Source: Candidatus Aenigmatarchaeota archaeon (GTDB taxonomy: Archaea; Aenigmatarchaeota; Aenigmatarchaeia; QMZP01; JAFGSV01). From it: DNA of 64,000 nt. A program made the translations under genes and the position numbers. Under the pieces are notes generated by a model that saw only the letters and a list, made by a program, of their open reading frames with translations, did no database searches and was not told the DNA's origin. The stretch is taken from positions 1-64,000 of the forward strand of contig JAFGFG010000006.1 of the NCBI GenBank assembly GCA_016931255.1, in the 5' to 3' direction. This document shows, piece after piece, positions 19,727 to 30,383 of the stretch (positions are counted from its first letter, which is position 1; each line of letters starts with the position of its first letter).

Positions 19727-21382
19727 ATGAACGGAAATATAGGACAGGGCGGCTATCAGCCGATTTTCATACTACCGGAGGGTACAGGAAGGACAAAGGG
19801 CAGAGACGCCCAGACCAATAACATAGCTGCAGCGAAGCTTGTTGCAGACACTGTAAAGACAACACTCGGACCAAAGGGAATGGACAAGATGCTTGTTGAT
19901 TCTCTCGGCGACATAACCATAACGAATGACGGCGTCACAATTCTTGAGGAGATGCAGATAGAGCATCCAGCAGCAAAGATGATGGTTGAGGTGGCAAAGG
20001 CGCAGAATGAGGCTGTTGGCGACGGAACCACAACCGCGGTTGTGCTTGCTGGTGAACTGCTGAAGAAGGCTGGTGAACTGCTCGAGCAGGATATCCATCC
20101 CATAATGATAACAAAGGGCTTCAAGCTTGCAAAAGAAAGGGCAGTAGAGGTTCTTGAGAAGTACGGCGTCGATGTCACCATGAAGGACGAGAAAGCGCTT
20201 GCGCAGATTGCAAACACGGCAATGACAGGAAAATCAGCAGAAAGAGCATCAGATTATCTTTCAAATTTATGCGTTCAGGCAGCCAAGAAGGTCTCAGAGA
20301 CCGAGAACGGCAGAATAATCGTGGACACTGACAACATCAAGATAGAGAAGAAGCACGGCGGCTCAATATCCGACACGATGCTGATAGACGGGATACTCAT
20401 AGACAAGGAAGTCGTGCATTCGGGTATGCCTAAAATGCTCAGGGACGCCAGGATAGCGCTCATTGACGCGGCAATGGAGGTCAAGGAACTTGAAGGTGAT
20501 GCGAAGATAAGCATCGACTCGCCTGAGAAGATGCAGGCATTCATGAACGAAGAGGAGAATATGATCAAGAAAATCGTGAGTGACGTGGCCAATTCAGGTG
20601 CAAATGTGGTGCTCTGCCAGAAAGGCATAGACGACATGGTTCAGCACTTCCTTTCCAAGAAAGGCGTGATGGCAGCAAGAAGGGTAAAGAAATCCGATAT
20701 GGAGAAGCTTGCCATGGCAACAGGCGCGAAGATCGTAAGCAACATATCAGAGCTCTCGAAGACAGACCTGGGAGCAGCAGGGAACGTTGAAGAAAGGAAA
20801 GTGGGCACAGACAGGATGATATTCGTGGAGAAATGCAAGCAGCCGAAAGCTGTGACCATACTCATAAGAGGCGGCACAGAGCATGTTGTCGATGAGGTCG
20901 AAAGGGCTCTGGAAGACGCAATAAGGGATATAGCGGCAACACTTGAACTCGGAAAGCTCGTGCCGGGAGGCGGCGCATCAGAGATAGAGATTTCAAGGGC
21001 GCTCAGAAAGTATGCTGAATCATTCAGCGGAAGGGAACAGCTCGCAGTACTGGCATTCGCTGATGCAATAGAGGTGATACCAAGGGTGCTTGCCGAGAAC
21101 TCAGGTCTCGACCCCATAGACAAGCTGGCCATGCTCAGGGCTGAGCACGAGAAAGGCAAGAAGTCATCGGGACTGAATGTTTTCACAGGGAGGGTAATTG
21201 ACATGCACAGCGAAGGTGTAGTAGAGCCGCTGAAGATAAAGCTTCAGGCTGTGAAATCCGCCACAGAGGCTGCTGAGATGATACTGAGGATAGATGACAT
21301 AATAGCATCCAGTGGCGGTTCCGGTGGCGCCGGTGGCATGCCACCGATGCCGCCTGGCGGCGGAATGCCCGGCATGATGTAA
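19727..21382 (+). CDS. thsA: Thermosome (group II chaperonin) subunit
   Basis: [46 protein letters not shown]-terminal GGM-rich tail. Confidence 0.97.
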   Translation: MNGNIGQGGYQPIFILPEGTGRTKGRDAQTNNIAAAKLVADTVKTTLGPKGMDKMLVDSLGDITITNDGVTILEEMQIEHPAAKMMVEVAKAQNEAVGDGTTTAVVLAGELLKKAGELLEQDIHPIMITKGFKLAKERAVEVLEKYGVDVTMKDEKALAQIANTAMTGKSAERASDYLSNLCVQAAKKVSETENGRIIVDTDNIKIEKKHGGSISDTMLIDGILIDKEVVHSGMPKMLRDARIALIDAAMEVKELEGDAKISIDSPEKMQAFMNEEENMIKKIVSDVANSGANVVLCQKGIDDMVQHFLSKKGVMAARRVKKSDMEKLAMATGAKIVSNISELSKTDLGAAGNVEERKVGTDRMIFVEKCKQPKAVTILIRGGTEHVVDEVERALEDAIRDIAATLELGKLVPGGGASEIEISRALRKYAESFSGREQLAVLAFADAIEVIPRVLAENSGLDPIDKLAMLRAEHEKGKKSSGLNVFTGRVIDMHSEGVVEPLKIKLQAVKSATEAAEMILRIDDIIASSGGSGGAGGMPPMPPGGGMPGMM

Positions 21383-21443
21383 CCCTTACTTGACACCGTT
21401 TTTCTGGAAAATATTTATATGGGAATTAGTTCAATTAATATAC

Positions 21444-21917
21444 ATGAGTAGCGAAGAGTATGAGGTAATTCCGACTTCTCCCATCAGAAGGCTTGAGAAG
21501 AGGATGGAAAAGATGGAAGACACCTCATCCACGTCGCAGGTACAGAAGCTCATGGAGCAGGTAATAGAGCTCATCAAGAGCAACCAGAGGATAATAGACG
21601 ATGTTGTCAAGGCTAATGCTGAACTAAGGGACGAACTTTCTGCTATTCCCGTCAAGGTCGACAAGCTGCTGGATGCCATGCACGAATTCATGGAGCTTCT
21701 GAGAGAGGCATCAGAGCAGGAGGAAAAAGGCAGTGGTATAGGACCGGAGGCCATGAAGCCGATGGTCGACAAGCTGACAGAGATGGTAAATCAGAATAAG
21801 ATGTCCCTTGAGGCCAACCAGACGATGCTCACGGCCATGGAAACCATAGACAAGCGGCTTAAGAGGCTCTACATGGGCTTTGCCAATACATATGGCGGCG
21901 GGGCTGTTAGAAGGTAA
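21444..21917 (+). CDS. Coiled-coil protein preceding the pilus-type locus
   Basis: Start placed at ATG 21444; heptad-rich sequence; TATA-like AATATTTATATG upstream. Confidence 0.65.
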   Translation: MSSEEYEVIPTSPIRRLEKRMEKMEDTSSTSQVQKLMEQVIELIKSNQRIIDDVVKANAELRDELSAIPVKVDKLLDAMHEFMELLREASEQEEKGSGIGPEAMKPMVDKLTEMVNQNKMSLEANQTMLTAMETIDKRLKRLYMGFANTYGGGAVRR

Positions 21918-21944
21918 TATTCGCGTGAAATATGGAGGAATAAT

Positions 21945-22352
21945 ATGAAAAAAGGTATAACGCCAATTATCGCCATAATAGTGCTTCTGCTTATAACAGT
22001 TGCTCTTGCGGGCGCGGCATGGACTTACCTTAGCGGCTACATGACAGGTCTTACTGGAAAAAGCTATGACATCAGGGACGCTTTCTGCGTTCAGGGTGAC
22101 ACAGGCGTGATAATGCTGTCCAATACAGGCACACTCAACATATCTGTTTCGGAGATATCGGTCATAGATATCGAAACCGGACTGGAGGTAAGTGGCGCAA
22201 CATGGACGCTCACAGATGGTGCAACTAGCACAAGTGTGATACCGGTTAATGGCATGGCACGATGGTCTGACGGCGGTACCTGCGGAACGTCATGCTCTTA
22301 CAGGGTAGTCGGCGGCACAGCGAGGGCGCAGGTGGCCAACATAAACTGCTAA
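21945..22352 (+). CDS. Archaeal type IV pilin-like protein
   Basis: MKKGITPIIAIIVLLLITVALAGAAWTYL: class III signal-type N-terminus. Confidence 0.8.
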   Translation: MKKGITPIIAIIVLLLITVALAGAAWTYLSGYMTGLTGKSYDIRDAFCVQGDTGVIMLSNTGTLNISVSEISVIDIETGLEVSGATWTLTDGATSTSVIPVNGMARWSDGGTCGTSCSYRVVGGTARAQVANINC

Positions 22353-22397
22353 GCAATTTCTTTTTTATTTTACTCATTCTAATTCTATTATATCGGA

Positions 22398-23054
22398 GTG
22401 TTAGCTATGCTTGCAAGAAAGGCCCAGGTACAGGCAATAACGATGGTTCTCATGGCAGGTGTAGTGATTTCACTTGTTGGTGCCGCATGGTTCTGGGGGA
22501 AGCCGCTGATTGAAAAAAGGAGCACTGCCACTGAAATTGCAACAGCGGAGGAGTTCATTATTGAGCTTGACAGGCAGATAGTCGAGGTCGCGCGTTCAGG
22601 AGGAAGCAAATCTGTCAGGATACCCTCGATTGCAGGCGCATCGCTCTATGTGAATGACACGCAGCTGGCTGCGTTCGGCAATGAGGTCACGTTCTCATTC
22701 ACAACAGATCAGGCAATGATTGAAATGGGCGGGGACAGTGCATCTGTCCCAGTAGAGACATTCGACGAGAACCATGTCGGTTCATATGGAGGCTCGCCGA
22801 GAATAATAACGCTTGACGGCAACGAACTATCTAACAGTCAGTTCAGGATGACGCTGAGGCTCAGGTACAGGCAGCTCGATGATACAACATCAGACAGGGG
22901 ATATCAGATAGTCCTCAATGACGGCGGAAGGGTCACCGACAGGGCGGCAAGCATGGTGACAGTCACTTTCCTTGGAACAGAGACAATAAGCGGTGACTGC
23001 TGCAGCGGAGCCGGAGACACGCTTGAAACCAAAATCAATGTATCGATATCCTAA
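22398..23054 (+). CDS. Pilin-like/secreted protein of the pilus locus
   Basis: N-terminal hydrophobic helix after basic residues, beta-rich remainder; start may be GTG 22398 or ATG 22407. Confidence 0.65.
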   Translation: MLAMLARKAQVQAITMVLMAGVVISLVGAAWFWGKPLIEKRSTATEIATAEEFIIELDRQIVEVARSGGSKSVRIPSIAGASLYVNDTQLAAFGNEVTFSFTTDQAMIEMGGDSASVPVETFDENHVGSYGGSPRIITLDGNELSNSQFRMTLRLRYRQLDDTTSDRGYQIVLNDGGRVTDRAASMVTVTFLGTETISGDCCSGAGDTLETKINVSIS

Positions 23055-23084
23055 AGATTAAAATCACTCAGTGAATATATTCTT

Positions 23085-23498
23085 ATGAAAGGACAAAGCC
23101 GCGTCTTCGAGCAGGTTCTTCTTTTCGGCATCGGTGTTGCAATATTCGTCTCCAGCTTTGCAATATTCCAGATGTACCAGACGGAATACACACTCACAGC
23201 GTCAGATGACCAGATAAGGGGGATAAGGGACCTTGTGTACAACCATATAACAGAGATGACCATAAACGAAGACCTCAATTCAAGCATAGTGATAAAAATA
23301 CCGAAGCAGATAGGAGGAGAAGGGTATAGTATATCAGTTGACGATGACGACCTTACAGTAAGAATGGAAAAGAGCGGGAAGCTCGCATCAACTGAAATGA
23401 CATCACTGAGCATGTTATATTCTTTCTCCGGAGAAACAAGAAGCAGCGGCGGCGAAATTATAATTTATAAGAGGGATTATAATATTATTATAGAGTAA
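23085..23498 (+). CDS. Pilin-like protein
   Basis: MKGQSRVFEQVLLFGIGVAIFVSSFAIF: pilin-like N-terminus within the locus. Confidence 0.65.
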   Translation: MKGQSRVFEQVLLFGIGVAIFVSSFAIFQMYQTEYTLTASDDQIRGIRDLVYNHITEMTINEDLNSSIVIKIPKQIGGEGYSISVDDDDLTVRMEKSGKLASTEMTSLSMLYSFSGETRSSGGEIIIYKRDYNIIIE

Positions 23499-23542
23499 CA
23501 GGCATGGATTGGGGCGCGCTGATTCCATGCTGTTGTGATTTT

Positions 23543-25360
23543 ATGAAACTCAGGCTTCCGAAGGTTAAAAAGAAGGTCACAAGCGATACCAAGCCCAGTC
23601 CGAGGAACATTGCAAAACGTCTTCTTATGGGTTATAAATCCAAAAACATGAAGAGGCCAGGCAAGCGGAGACCGCAGGAGTTTCCTGAGGGATACGGGCC
23701 GCCGCTTCCGATAACGCAGAAACTTAACATAGAGCTTGAGCAGAAGGCTGCGCGCGAAGACAAGGGACTTTTCGAGGAGATAAAATCCAATGAAGGCATA
23801 ATGCTTCCAACAGGAAAAAATATACTTCCGGGGGCCAAATTCGACATACTGAATGATTCAGAGGAACTGCGTTCCATAAACATGAAGTACCCTCTCATAC
23901 CACAGCAGCCCACGGAAAATGAACAGGTGATGGCATATGCAAATATCCGCTGGGACAATAACTTAGGGTCGCTGCTGTATAATGTTGTGGAGCCGAAACT
24001 TTCACCGGAAGACATGAAACTCGTTGAGGAGATAAAGAAGGATATAGAGGACAGGCTTGATGTTGATTTCTCAAAGCTTGGTGATGTCAGGGCAAAGAAG
24101 CTTCTGAGCGATGAAATAAAAAACACGCTTGCGAATTTTCCTTCTGTGAGCATGTCCAAGGTACCTGCCATACAATACAATATAGAGAAGGAAATATTCG
24201 GTCTTGGTGTCATAGAGCCGCTGATGAAGGATCCTGAAATAGAGGACATTTCATGCGATGGTGTTAACATACCGATATACATATACCACAGGAATCCGAA
24301 GTTCGGCCCGCTCAGGACAACACTCAGCTTCAGTGATTCAACTGAACTTGACAGGTTCATACTAAAGCTTGCACAGAAATGCGGAAAATCAATATCAGTC
24401 GCAGACCCGCTGCTGGATGCAGCGCTTCCGGATGGTTCCAGGGTGCAGTGCACAATGGGAACAGACATAGCCAGAAGGGGTTCGAACTTCACTATAAGAA
24501 AATTCACGTCATATCCCCTGACGCCGACACACATGATGCATTACAAGGCTGTGGACAGCATGCAGCTTGCCTACCTGTGGTTGGCCATAGAGAATGGGAA
24601 GTCCATACTTATTTCAGGAGGGACAGCAACCGGAAAGACGTCAATGCTCAATGCGCTCTCGCTTTTCATACGGCCAAACCTGAAGATACTGTCAATAGAG
24701 GATACGCCTGAGCTGAGGCTGCCACATACACACTGGATTCCGGAGGTGGCGCGTTCACCTCTCTCGGTAAAGGGCAAGCTTGGAGAAGTCACGCTTTTCG
24801 ACCTGCTTAAATCAAGCCTCAGGCAGAGGCCGGACTATCTGGTTGTCGGCGAGGTGCGGGGAAAAGAGGCCTTCGTGCTGTTCCAGCAGATGGCCACAGG
24901 GCACCCATCGCTTGCCACGATACACGCAGCGTCGCTGACGCAGCTCATAGACAGGCTGGTCACACCTCCAATATCGCTTCCGCCGGCACTCATAGAGAAT
25001 GTTGACATAATCATATTCCTCCAGAGAGTGAAAGTCAATGGAAAGAGCACACGGAGAGCCACGGAGATAATCGAAATAATAGGATTCGAGAAGGACAGGC
25101 CCATCAGCGCAAAGATATTCGAATGGACCGCAGCAAAGGACAAATTCATATCCGAAAGCAGGTCGAAGGTGCTGCAGTCCGTGGCGAGGATGTCAGGTCT
25201 TGAGGAAAACACAGTGCAGGCGGAAATACTAAGAAGGAAAAAGGTTCTTGAATGGATGCTCCAGAGCGAGGTTTATGATTATAATGAGGTTGGGCGGATA
25301 GTGAGTGAATATTACCTTAATCCTGAAAAATTGATGACACTCATAGAAGATTCCGCCTAG
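23543..25360 (+). CDS. Type II/IV secretion (archaeal pilus/Tad-like) ATPase
   Basis: Walker A GGTATGKTSMLNAL, Asp box EDTPELRLPHTHW, RQRPDYLVVGEVRGKEAFVLFQQMATGHPSLATIHA. Confidence 0.92.
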   Translation: MKLRLPKVKKKVTSDTKPSPRNIAKRLLMGYKSKNMKRPGKRRPQEFPEGYGPPLPITQKLNIELEQKAAREDKGLFEEIKSNEGIMLPTGKNILPGAKFDILNDSEELRSINMKYPLIPQQPTENEQVMAYANIRWDNNLGSLLYNVVEPKLSPEDMKLVEEIKKDIEDRLDVDFSKLGDVRAKKLLSDEIKNTLANFPSVSMSKVPAIQYNIEKEIFGLGVIEPLMKDPEIEDISCDGVNIPIYIYHRNPKFGPLRTTLSFSDSTELDRFILKLAQKCGKSISVADPLLDAALPDGSRVQCTMGTDIARRGSNFTIRKFTSYPLTPTHMMHYKAVDSMQLAYLWLAIENGKSILISGGTATGKTSMLNALSLFIRPNLKILSIEDTPELRLPHTHWIPEVARSPLSVKGKLGEVTLFDLLKSSLRQRPDYLVVGEVRGKEAFVLFQQMATGHPSLATIHAASLTQLIDRLVTPPISLPPALIENVDIIIFLQRVKVNGKSTRRATEIIEIIGFEKDRPISAKIFEWTAAKDKFISESRSKVLQSVARMSGLEENTVQAEILRRKKVLEWMLQSEVYDYNEVGRIVSEYYLNPEKLMTLIEDSA

Positions 25361-26214
25361 TGATCAGTATGTTCAAGGACTTGTCAGTTAAGATTTTCGG
25401 AGGGGTGATTGCGCCTTACATGGACTCTTTTGAGCCACTGGAAGTCAAAATCAGGAGTGCCCAGCTGAAATACACGCTGAAAGAGTACCTTTCGATAACG
25501 CTGTTCTCAACACTCATATTATTCATGTGCGCTATGCTTGCTGGTTCTTTCTTTGTCACATTCGTGACAGGCGGTGCACTTTTCTCGTACACTTTCTCAA
25601 TAATCATATCTTTTCTGGTTTCAGGCGTGACATTCATAGCATTTTACTGGTACCCGAACATAAGGTCCAAGAGCATTGAATCTGAGGTGGAAAGGGACAT
25701 CCCATTCGCAGTGGCATCAATGGCTGCAGCGTCAAGCGCGGGAACCCATCCTGCTGAGATATTCAAGATGCTTTCGATAAGAGAGAGCGTCATCGGGGAG
25801 GATGCAAAGAGAATATACAGGGATGTGAAGATGTTCGGAACTGACATATCATCAGCCCTTGCAAAGGTTGCAAACAGGACGCCTTCACTTGCGTGGTCGG
25901 AGATTCTCTGGGGGCTTGTCACAACAATAACAACCGGCGGTGACACATACAAGTACCTTCAGGACAAGACGCACGACAGCATGCAGCAGTACAGGCGGAT
26001 GCTCGAATCATATTCAAACCAGATAAACTTCTATACAGAGATTTACATAACAATGATAATAGTCGGAACGCTGTTTTTCATAGTGCTTTCATCTGTGATG
26101 TCTCCTCTTGTCGGAGGTGACATTCTCCTTGTCCAGACATTCCTTGTGTTCTTCTTCGTTCCGCTTACATCAATAGGTTTTATTGTACTGCTTAAGGGAC
26201 TTTCACCGCTTTGA
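25360..26214 (+). CDS. Type II secretion system F family membrane protein (first of two)
   Basis: T2SSF-like helices and ERDIPFAVASMAAASSAGTHPAEIFKMLS. Confidence 0.8.
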   Translation: MISMFKDLSVKIFGGVIAPYMDSFEPLEVKIRSAQLKYTLKEYLSITLFSTLILFMCAMLAGSFFVTFVTGGALFSYTFSIIISFLVSGVTFIAFYWYPNIRSKSIESEVERDIPFAVASMAAASSAGTHPAEIFKMLSIRESVIGEDAKRIYRDVKMFGTDISSALAKVANRTPSLAWSEILWGLVTTITTGGDTYKYLQDKTHDSMQQYRRMLESYSNQINFYTEIYITMIIVGTLFFIVLSSVMSPLVGGDILLVQTFLVFFFVPLTSIGFIVLLKGLSPL

Positions 26215-26223
26215 GGGATTGAT

Positions 26224-27168
26224 ATGGAATTTGACATAAAGGAAAAGGTAACTGTTCTGCCCGGTGCGATAGGCGTGATTATAGTAATGCTTGCAATATT
26301 ATTTGCAGGTGATTCAGCTGTGATAGGAAATATGCTGATAATAGGTATATTCATATCAGTTGTGCCTTATTTCATATACCGTTATTCGAGGTATGCATGG
26401 CTTAAGGGAATAGAACGCCAGTTCCCGAATTTCATAAGAGACCTTGCTGACTCGAAGCGTTCAGGCATGACGCTTGAGAACGCAATAAAGATGGCATCAA
26501 AGACAAATTACGGGAAACTCACAGCTGAAATACAGACCATGTCCAACAAGCTTTCATGGGGAGTTCCATTCCTGAGGGTGCTTGAGATTTTTGAAAAGAA
26601 AATCAAGGGATCCATAAGCATAACCGAGGTGCTTCACATACTGAAGGAATCATACAAGTCCGGCGGCAATGTCGTTGCAACACTGGACTCAGCAGCAGCG
26701 AACATGAACATGCTCAGGGAAGCAGAGGAGGAAAGAAGGAACGTCACAAGCCAGCATGTCATGGTGACATACGGCATATTCCTTCTTTTTCTTGGCATAG
26801 TGGTCGTGATAATATACATATTTGTTCCGATGATGACAACTGTGTCCCTTGGCGACAGCGGCAGCATGGGAAGCGATGAATTCTCAGCGTCTTTCAGCAA
26901 CCCGTGCGCTGATACGATTCTGCCATTCCCATGCGGCCTTTTCGAGCTGACGTGCACAATGTTTGAGGTTGACCCTTACGGAGTCGGATGCTACTATGTC
27001 TCGCTGTTCTTTTACGTCCTTCTTATACAGGGAATATGTTCAGGCCTTATTGCAGGTCAGCTTGGTGAAAACTCGCCTGTTGCAGGAGCAAAACACTCGC
27101 TGATAATGGTCTCCATCGTGTTGTTCATATTCATATTCCTGGCGAAACTGGGCACATTCCCTTCATGA
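26224..27168 (+). CDS. Type II secretion system F family membrane protein (second of two)
   Basis: FPNFIRDLADSKRSGMTLENAIKMASKTNYGKL T2SSF motif. Confidence 0.85.
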   Translation: MEFDIKEKVTVLPGAIGVIIVMLAILFAGDSAVIGNMLIIGIFISVVPYFIYRYSRYAWLKGIERQFPNFIRDLADSKRSGMTLENAIKMASKTNYGKLTAEIQTMSNKLSWGVPFLRVLEIFEKKIKGSISITEVLHILKESYKSGGNVVATLDSAAANMNMLREAEEERRNVTSQHVMVTYGIFLLFLGIVVVIIYIFVPMMTTVSLGDSGSMGSDEFSASFSNPCADTILPFPCGLFELTCTMFEVDPYGVGCYYVSLFFYVLLIQGICSGLIAGQLGENSPVAGAKHSLIMVSIVLFIFIFLAKLGTFPS

Positions 27169-27644
27169 TGAAAAGAAAGAAAGGTCAGGTGGTGTTTGAA
27201 TTCATAATAGCCGCGCTTATACTGTTCGCGCTGATATTCTACAGCATCAATTATGTGTCAAGGGACTTTGATTCACGTCACGCACGCTTCTCCACCGATG
27301 CGCTTGAGAGCAGGGTTCTCAGGGTTTCCGAGTACATAATGAGCAGCGGAAACGGTATAATCGGGGAATGGCCTTTCCTTAGCAGCGGCATGATGGCAAC
27401 GCTTGACAATGACTGCAGCAGTGATTACGAACTGTTCCTTGAAAGCATAAACCTCAGGCAGACGTTCCCATATGAAAAATATACCCACATAAACATCATG
27501 GTGACAACCACGGAAAGCGATGCTATTCTCCTTTCATGCGGAAGGACGCCTCCCGACAGAGGCGGTTCAGCAACAGTCACAAGATACGTGCTTGACCCCG
27601 GAAGCGGTGAAATCGCAAGAGTGGACATAACGATATGGGAATGA
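27165..27644 (+). CDS. Pilin-like protein with class III signal peptide
   Basis: MMKRKKG|QVVFEFIIAALILFALIFY, with Glu at +5. Confidence 0.75.
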   Translation: MMKRKKGQVVFEFIIAALILFALIFYSINYVSRDFDSRHARFSTDALESRVLRVSEYIMSSGNGIIGEWPFLSSGMMATLDNDCSSDYELFLESINLRQTFPYEKYTHINIMVTTTESDAILLSCGRTPPDRGGSATVTRYVLDPGSGEIARVDITIWE

Positions 27645-27679
27645 TGCTTTTATTGGGATTAAAACAATAATAACATATT

Positions 27680-29623
27680 ATGTTTCTGAAAACAGTTGCA
27701 TTTTCATGCACACTGGCGCTGATAGCAGTTCTTGTGCTCATACGCTTCACCAGGAAAGCGCCTGACGGCACAGATGAAATGAAGAGATTCTCAGGCCTCA
27801 TACACCACGGAGCCATAACATACCTGAACACGCAGTACAGGGTACTGATAATATTAGTGGCGGTAGTGGCAGTTGTACTTGCCTTTGCCATAGGCATGCA
27901 GTCTGCTGTTGTCTTCGTGGCAGGTGCCCTGTGCTCCATGCTTGCGGGAAACATAGGACTCAGGGTCGCGACAAGGAGCAATGCCAAGACAACAAATGCC
28001 TGTAGGAAAAGTGTTGAAAGTGGGCTGCATGTGGCATTTTCAGCGGGTTCTGTCATGGGACTGCTTGTGGTCATAGTAGGGCTTGTGGGTGTTTCTTTCT
28101 TTTACACGGTTTTTGGGAATGTCAACATACTGTTCAGCTTCGGTTTCGGCGCAAGCCTTGTGGCTCTGTTCAGCAGGGTCGGCGGAGGCATATACACAAA
28201 GGCTGCTGATGTCGGGGCGGACATGGTCGGAAAGGTGGAGCACAGGATACCTGAGGATGACCCAAGAAACCCTGCGGTTATAGCAGATAATGTCGGTGAC
28301 AACGTAGGCGACATTGCCGGCATGGGCGCTGACCTTTTTGAAAGCTATGTTGACGCAATAATCGCGGCAATGGCTGTTGCAATGCTGTTCAGCGGGCCTT
28401 ACATACAGCTGCCACTCATACTCGCAAGCGCCGGGATAGTTTCTTCCATAGCAGGCATAATATTCATTCTCTCCGGAAAGGGAAATATAGAAAAGCTCCT
28501 GAACCGCGGAATCTTCCTTTCAACAGGAATAATGATAATCGCATCGTACTTCATAATAGATTATCTCGGGATTGACATAACGATTGTCTACTGCATAACA
28601 GCGGGACTCATTTCCGGTGTGGTTATAGGGCTGAGCGCTGAGTATTACACATCCAGGGAAAAAGAGCCGGTAAGACGGATTGCGGAATCATCCGAAACAG
28701 GTCCGGCGACAGTTATAATATCAGGGCTTTCCGTAGGCATGGTGTCAACATTCATACCAGCGCTGTCTGTCTGCACGGCCATTCTGATATCATATTATTT
28801 CATGGGGCTCTACGGCGTCTCAATAGCAGCTGTCGGCATGCTGTCAACCCTCGGCATAATACTCGCAACAGATTCTTACGGCCCGATAGCTGACAATGCG
28901 GCAGGCATAGCTGAGATGGCAAAATCCGGGAAAAAAGTCAGGGAAAACGCTGAGACACTCGATGCTGTGGGAAACACAACTGCGGCAATAAACAAGGGAT
29001 TCGCAATAGGCTCAGCTGCACTGACAACACTTGCGCTGTTCTCTGTGTACGGAACCACTGTAGGGCTGACTGTGATAAGCATAATGGACCCGTTTGTCAT
29101 TGTCGGCCTTATACTCGGAGGACTTCTTCCTTTCCTTTTTTCTGCATACACAATGAACGCAGTAGGGAAGACAGCTGTACAGATGGTGAAGGAAGTCAGG
29201 AAGCAGTTCAAAAAGAAGGGCGTCATAGAGGGAACTGTAGCTCCGGATTACGACAGCCCTATCAGGATATCAACACAGGCCGCTATAAGGGAGATGATAA
29301 AGCCCGGGATTCTTGCTGTGGCTGCTCCCTTGCTTGTCGGCCTGCTTCTGGGTGTCGAAGCACTCGGGGGGCTTCTTGCAGGAGCCATACTCACAGGCTT
29401 CCTTCTCTCGCTCATGATGGCCAATTCAGGGGGAGCATGGGACAATGCCAAGAAATACATAGAGGAAGGCAATCTCGGCGGAAAGGGTTCTGAAGCGCAT
29501 GCTGCGGCAGTGGTTGGCGACACAATAGGCGACCCGTTCAAGGACACATCCGGTCCATCCCTGAACATACTCATAAAACTCATGACAATAGTTGCGCTGG
29601 TCTTCGTGCCGCTTTTTCTTTGA
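27680..29623 (+). CDS. hppA: Membrane-bound ion-translocating pyrophosphatase
   Basis: FGFGASLVALFSRVGGGIYTKAADVGADMVGKVE, NPAVIADNVGDNVGD, DNAAGIAEM, AVGNTTAAINKGFAIGSAALT. Confidence 0.95.
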   Translation: MFLKTVAFSCTLALIAVLVLIRFTRKAPDGTDEMKRFSGLIHHGAITYLNTQYRVLIILVAVVAVVLAFAIGMQSAVVFVAGALCSMLAGNIGLRVATRSNAKTTNACRKSVESGLHVAFSAGSVMGLLVVIVGLVGVSFFYTVFGNVNILFSFGFGASLVALFSRVGGGIYTKAADVGADMVGKVEHRIPEDDPRNPAVIADNVGDNVGDIAGMGADLFESYVDAIIAAMAVAMLFSGPYIQLPLILASAGIVSSIAGIIFILSGKGNIEKLLNRGIFLSTGIMIIASYFIIDYLGIDITIVYCITAGLISGVVIGLSAEYYTSREKEPVRRIAESSETGPATVIISGLSVGMVSTFIPALSVCTAILISYYFMGLYGVSIAAVGMLSTLGIILATDSYGPIADNAAGIAEMAKSGKKVRENAETLDAVGNTTAAINKGFAIGSAALTTLALFSVYGTTVGLTVISIMDPFVIVGLILGGLLPFLFSAYTMNAVGKTAVQMVKEVRKQFKKKGVIEGTVAPDYDSPIRISTQAAIREMIKPGILAVAAPLLVGLLLGVEALGGLLAGAILTGFLLSLMMANSGGAWDNAKKYIEEGNLGGKGSEAHAAAVVGDTIGDPFKDTSGPSLNILIKLMTIVALVFVPLFL

Positions 29624-29654
29624 ATTTTTAAAACAAGAAGTCAATTAACGAACT

Positions 29655-30383
29655 ATGAATAAGGCTGTCGACGAATTTGAGCTCCAGAAAGAGCACCTAA
29701 TGAAGAACATCATAGGAGAGATAGCAGTTTCGAGCGACCCCAATAAAGCCATCAAAAAATGGCGCTCTCTCTTCAGGGTTTCCCAGAAGAAATTATCAAA
29801 GAACATGGGTGTGACTTCATCGGTGATATCAGACTATGAATCAGGGAGAAGGAAATCCCCCGGCATAATGTTCCTGAAGAGGTATGTGGAGGCTCTCATA
29901 AGGATGGATGAAAAGAGCGGGGGGGAAGTCCTCAGGGTCTTCATAGGCACAGACGAGGATAAGCCTGTTTCCGCTGCAATACTCGATATCAAGGAGTTCG
30001 ATGATGGAATGTGTGTTGATGTCTTCTGCAGAAAAATAGGCGCAAAAATACTCACAGGCGCAACCACAGACCGGAACATATACGGGTACACTCTCATAGA
30101 CTCTGTCAAGGCCATAACCGAGCTTTCATTCACAGAGCTCAAGAAACTGTACGGGGTGACTGCGCAGAGGGCGCTTGTATTCACGAACATAACAACAGGA
30201 AAGGGACCCATGATTGCCATAAAAGTCGCCAACCTCAAGCCTGCGCTTATACTCCTTCACAACATAAATGAGGGAGACGTGAGTTCAGTCGCAAAGAACA
30301 TCGCTGATGTCGAGGGTGTTCCCCTTGCGATAAGCAGCAGTAATATTGATGTCTTTATAGAAAAACTCAGAAATGTGGCCTAA
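29655..30383 (+). CDS. HTH (XRE-type) transcriptional regulator, archaeal COG1709-like
   Basis: WRSLFRVSQKKLSKNMGVTSSVISDYESGRRKSPG helix-turn-helix plus conserved C-terminal domain. Confidence 0.8.
   Translation: MNKAVDEFELQKEHLMKNIIGEIAVSSDPNKAIKKWRSLFRVSQKKLSKNMGVTSSVISDYESGRRKSPGIMFLKRYVEALIRMDEKSGGEVLRVFIGTDEDKPVSAAILDIKEFDDGMCVDVFCRKIGAKILTGATTDRNIYGYTLIDSVKAITELSFTELKKLYGVTAQRALVFTNITTGKGPMIAIKVANLKPALILLHNINEGDVSSVAKNIADVEGVPLAISSSNIDVFIEKLRNVA

Noticed and set aside
19756-21204. Minus-strand ORFs (153, 108, 120, 187 aa) opposite the thermosome gene
   Set aside because: Ser-rich, low-complexity antisense shadows of a confident coding gene.
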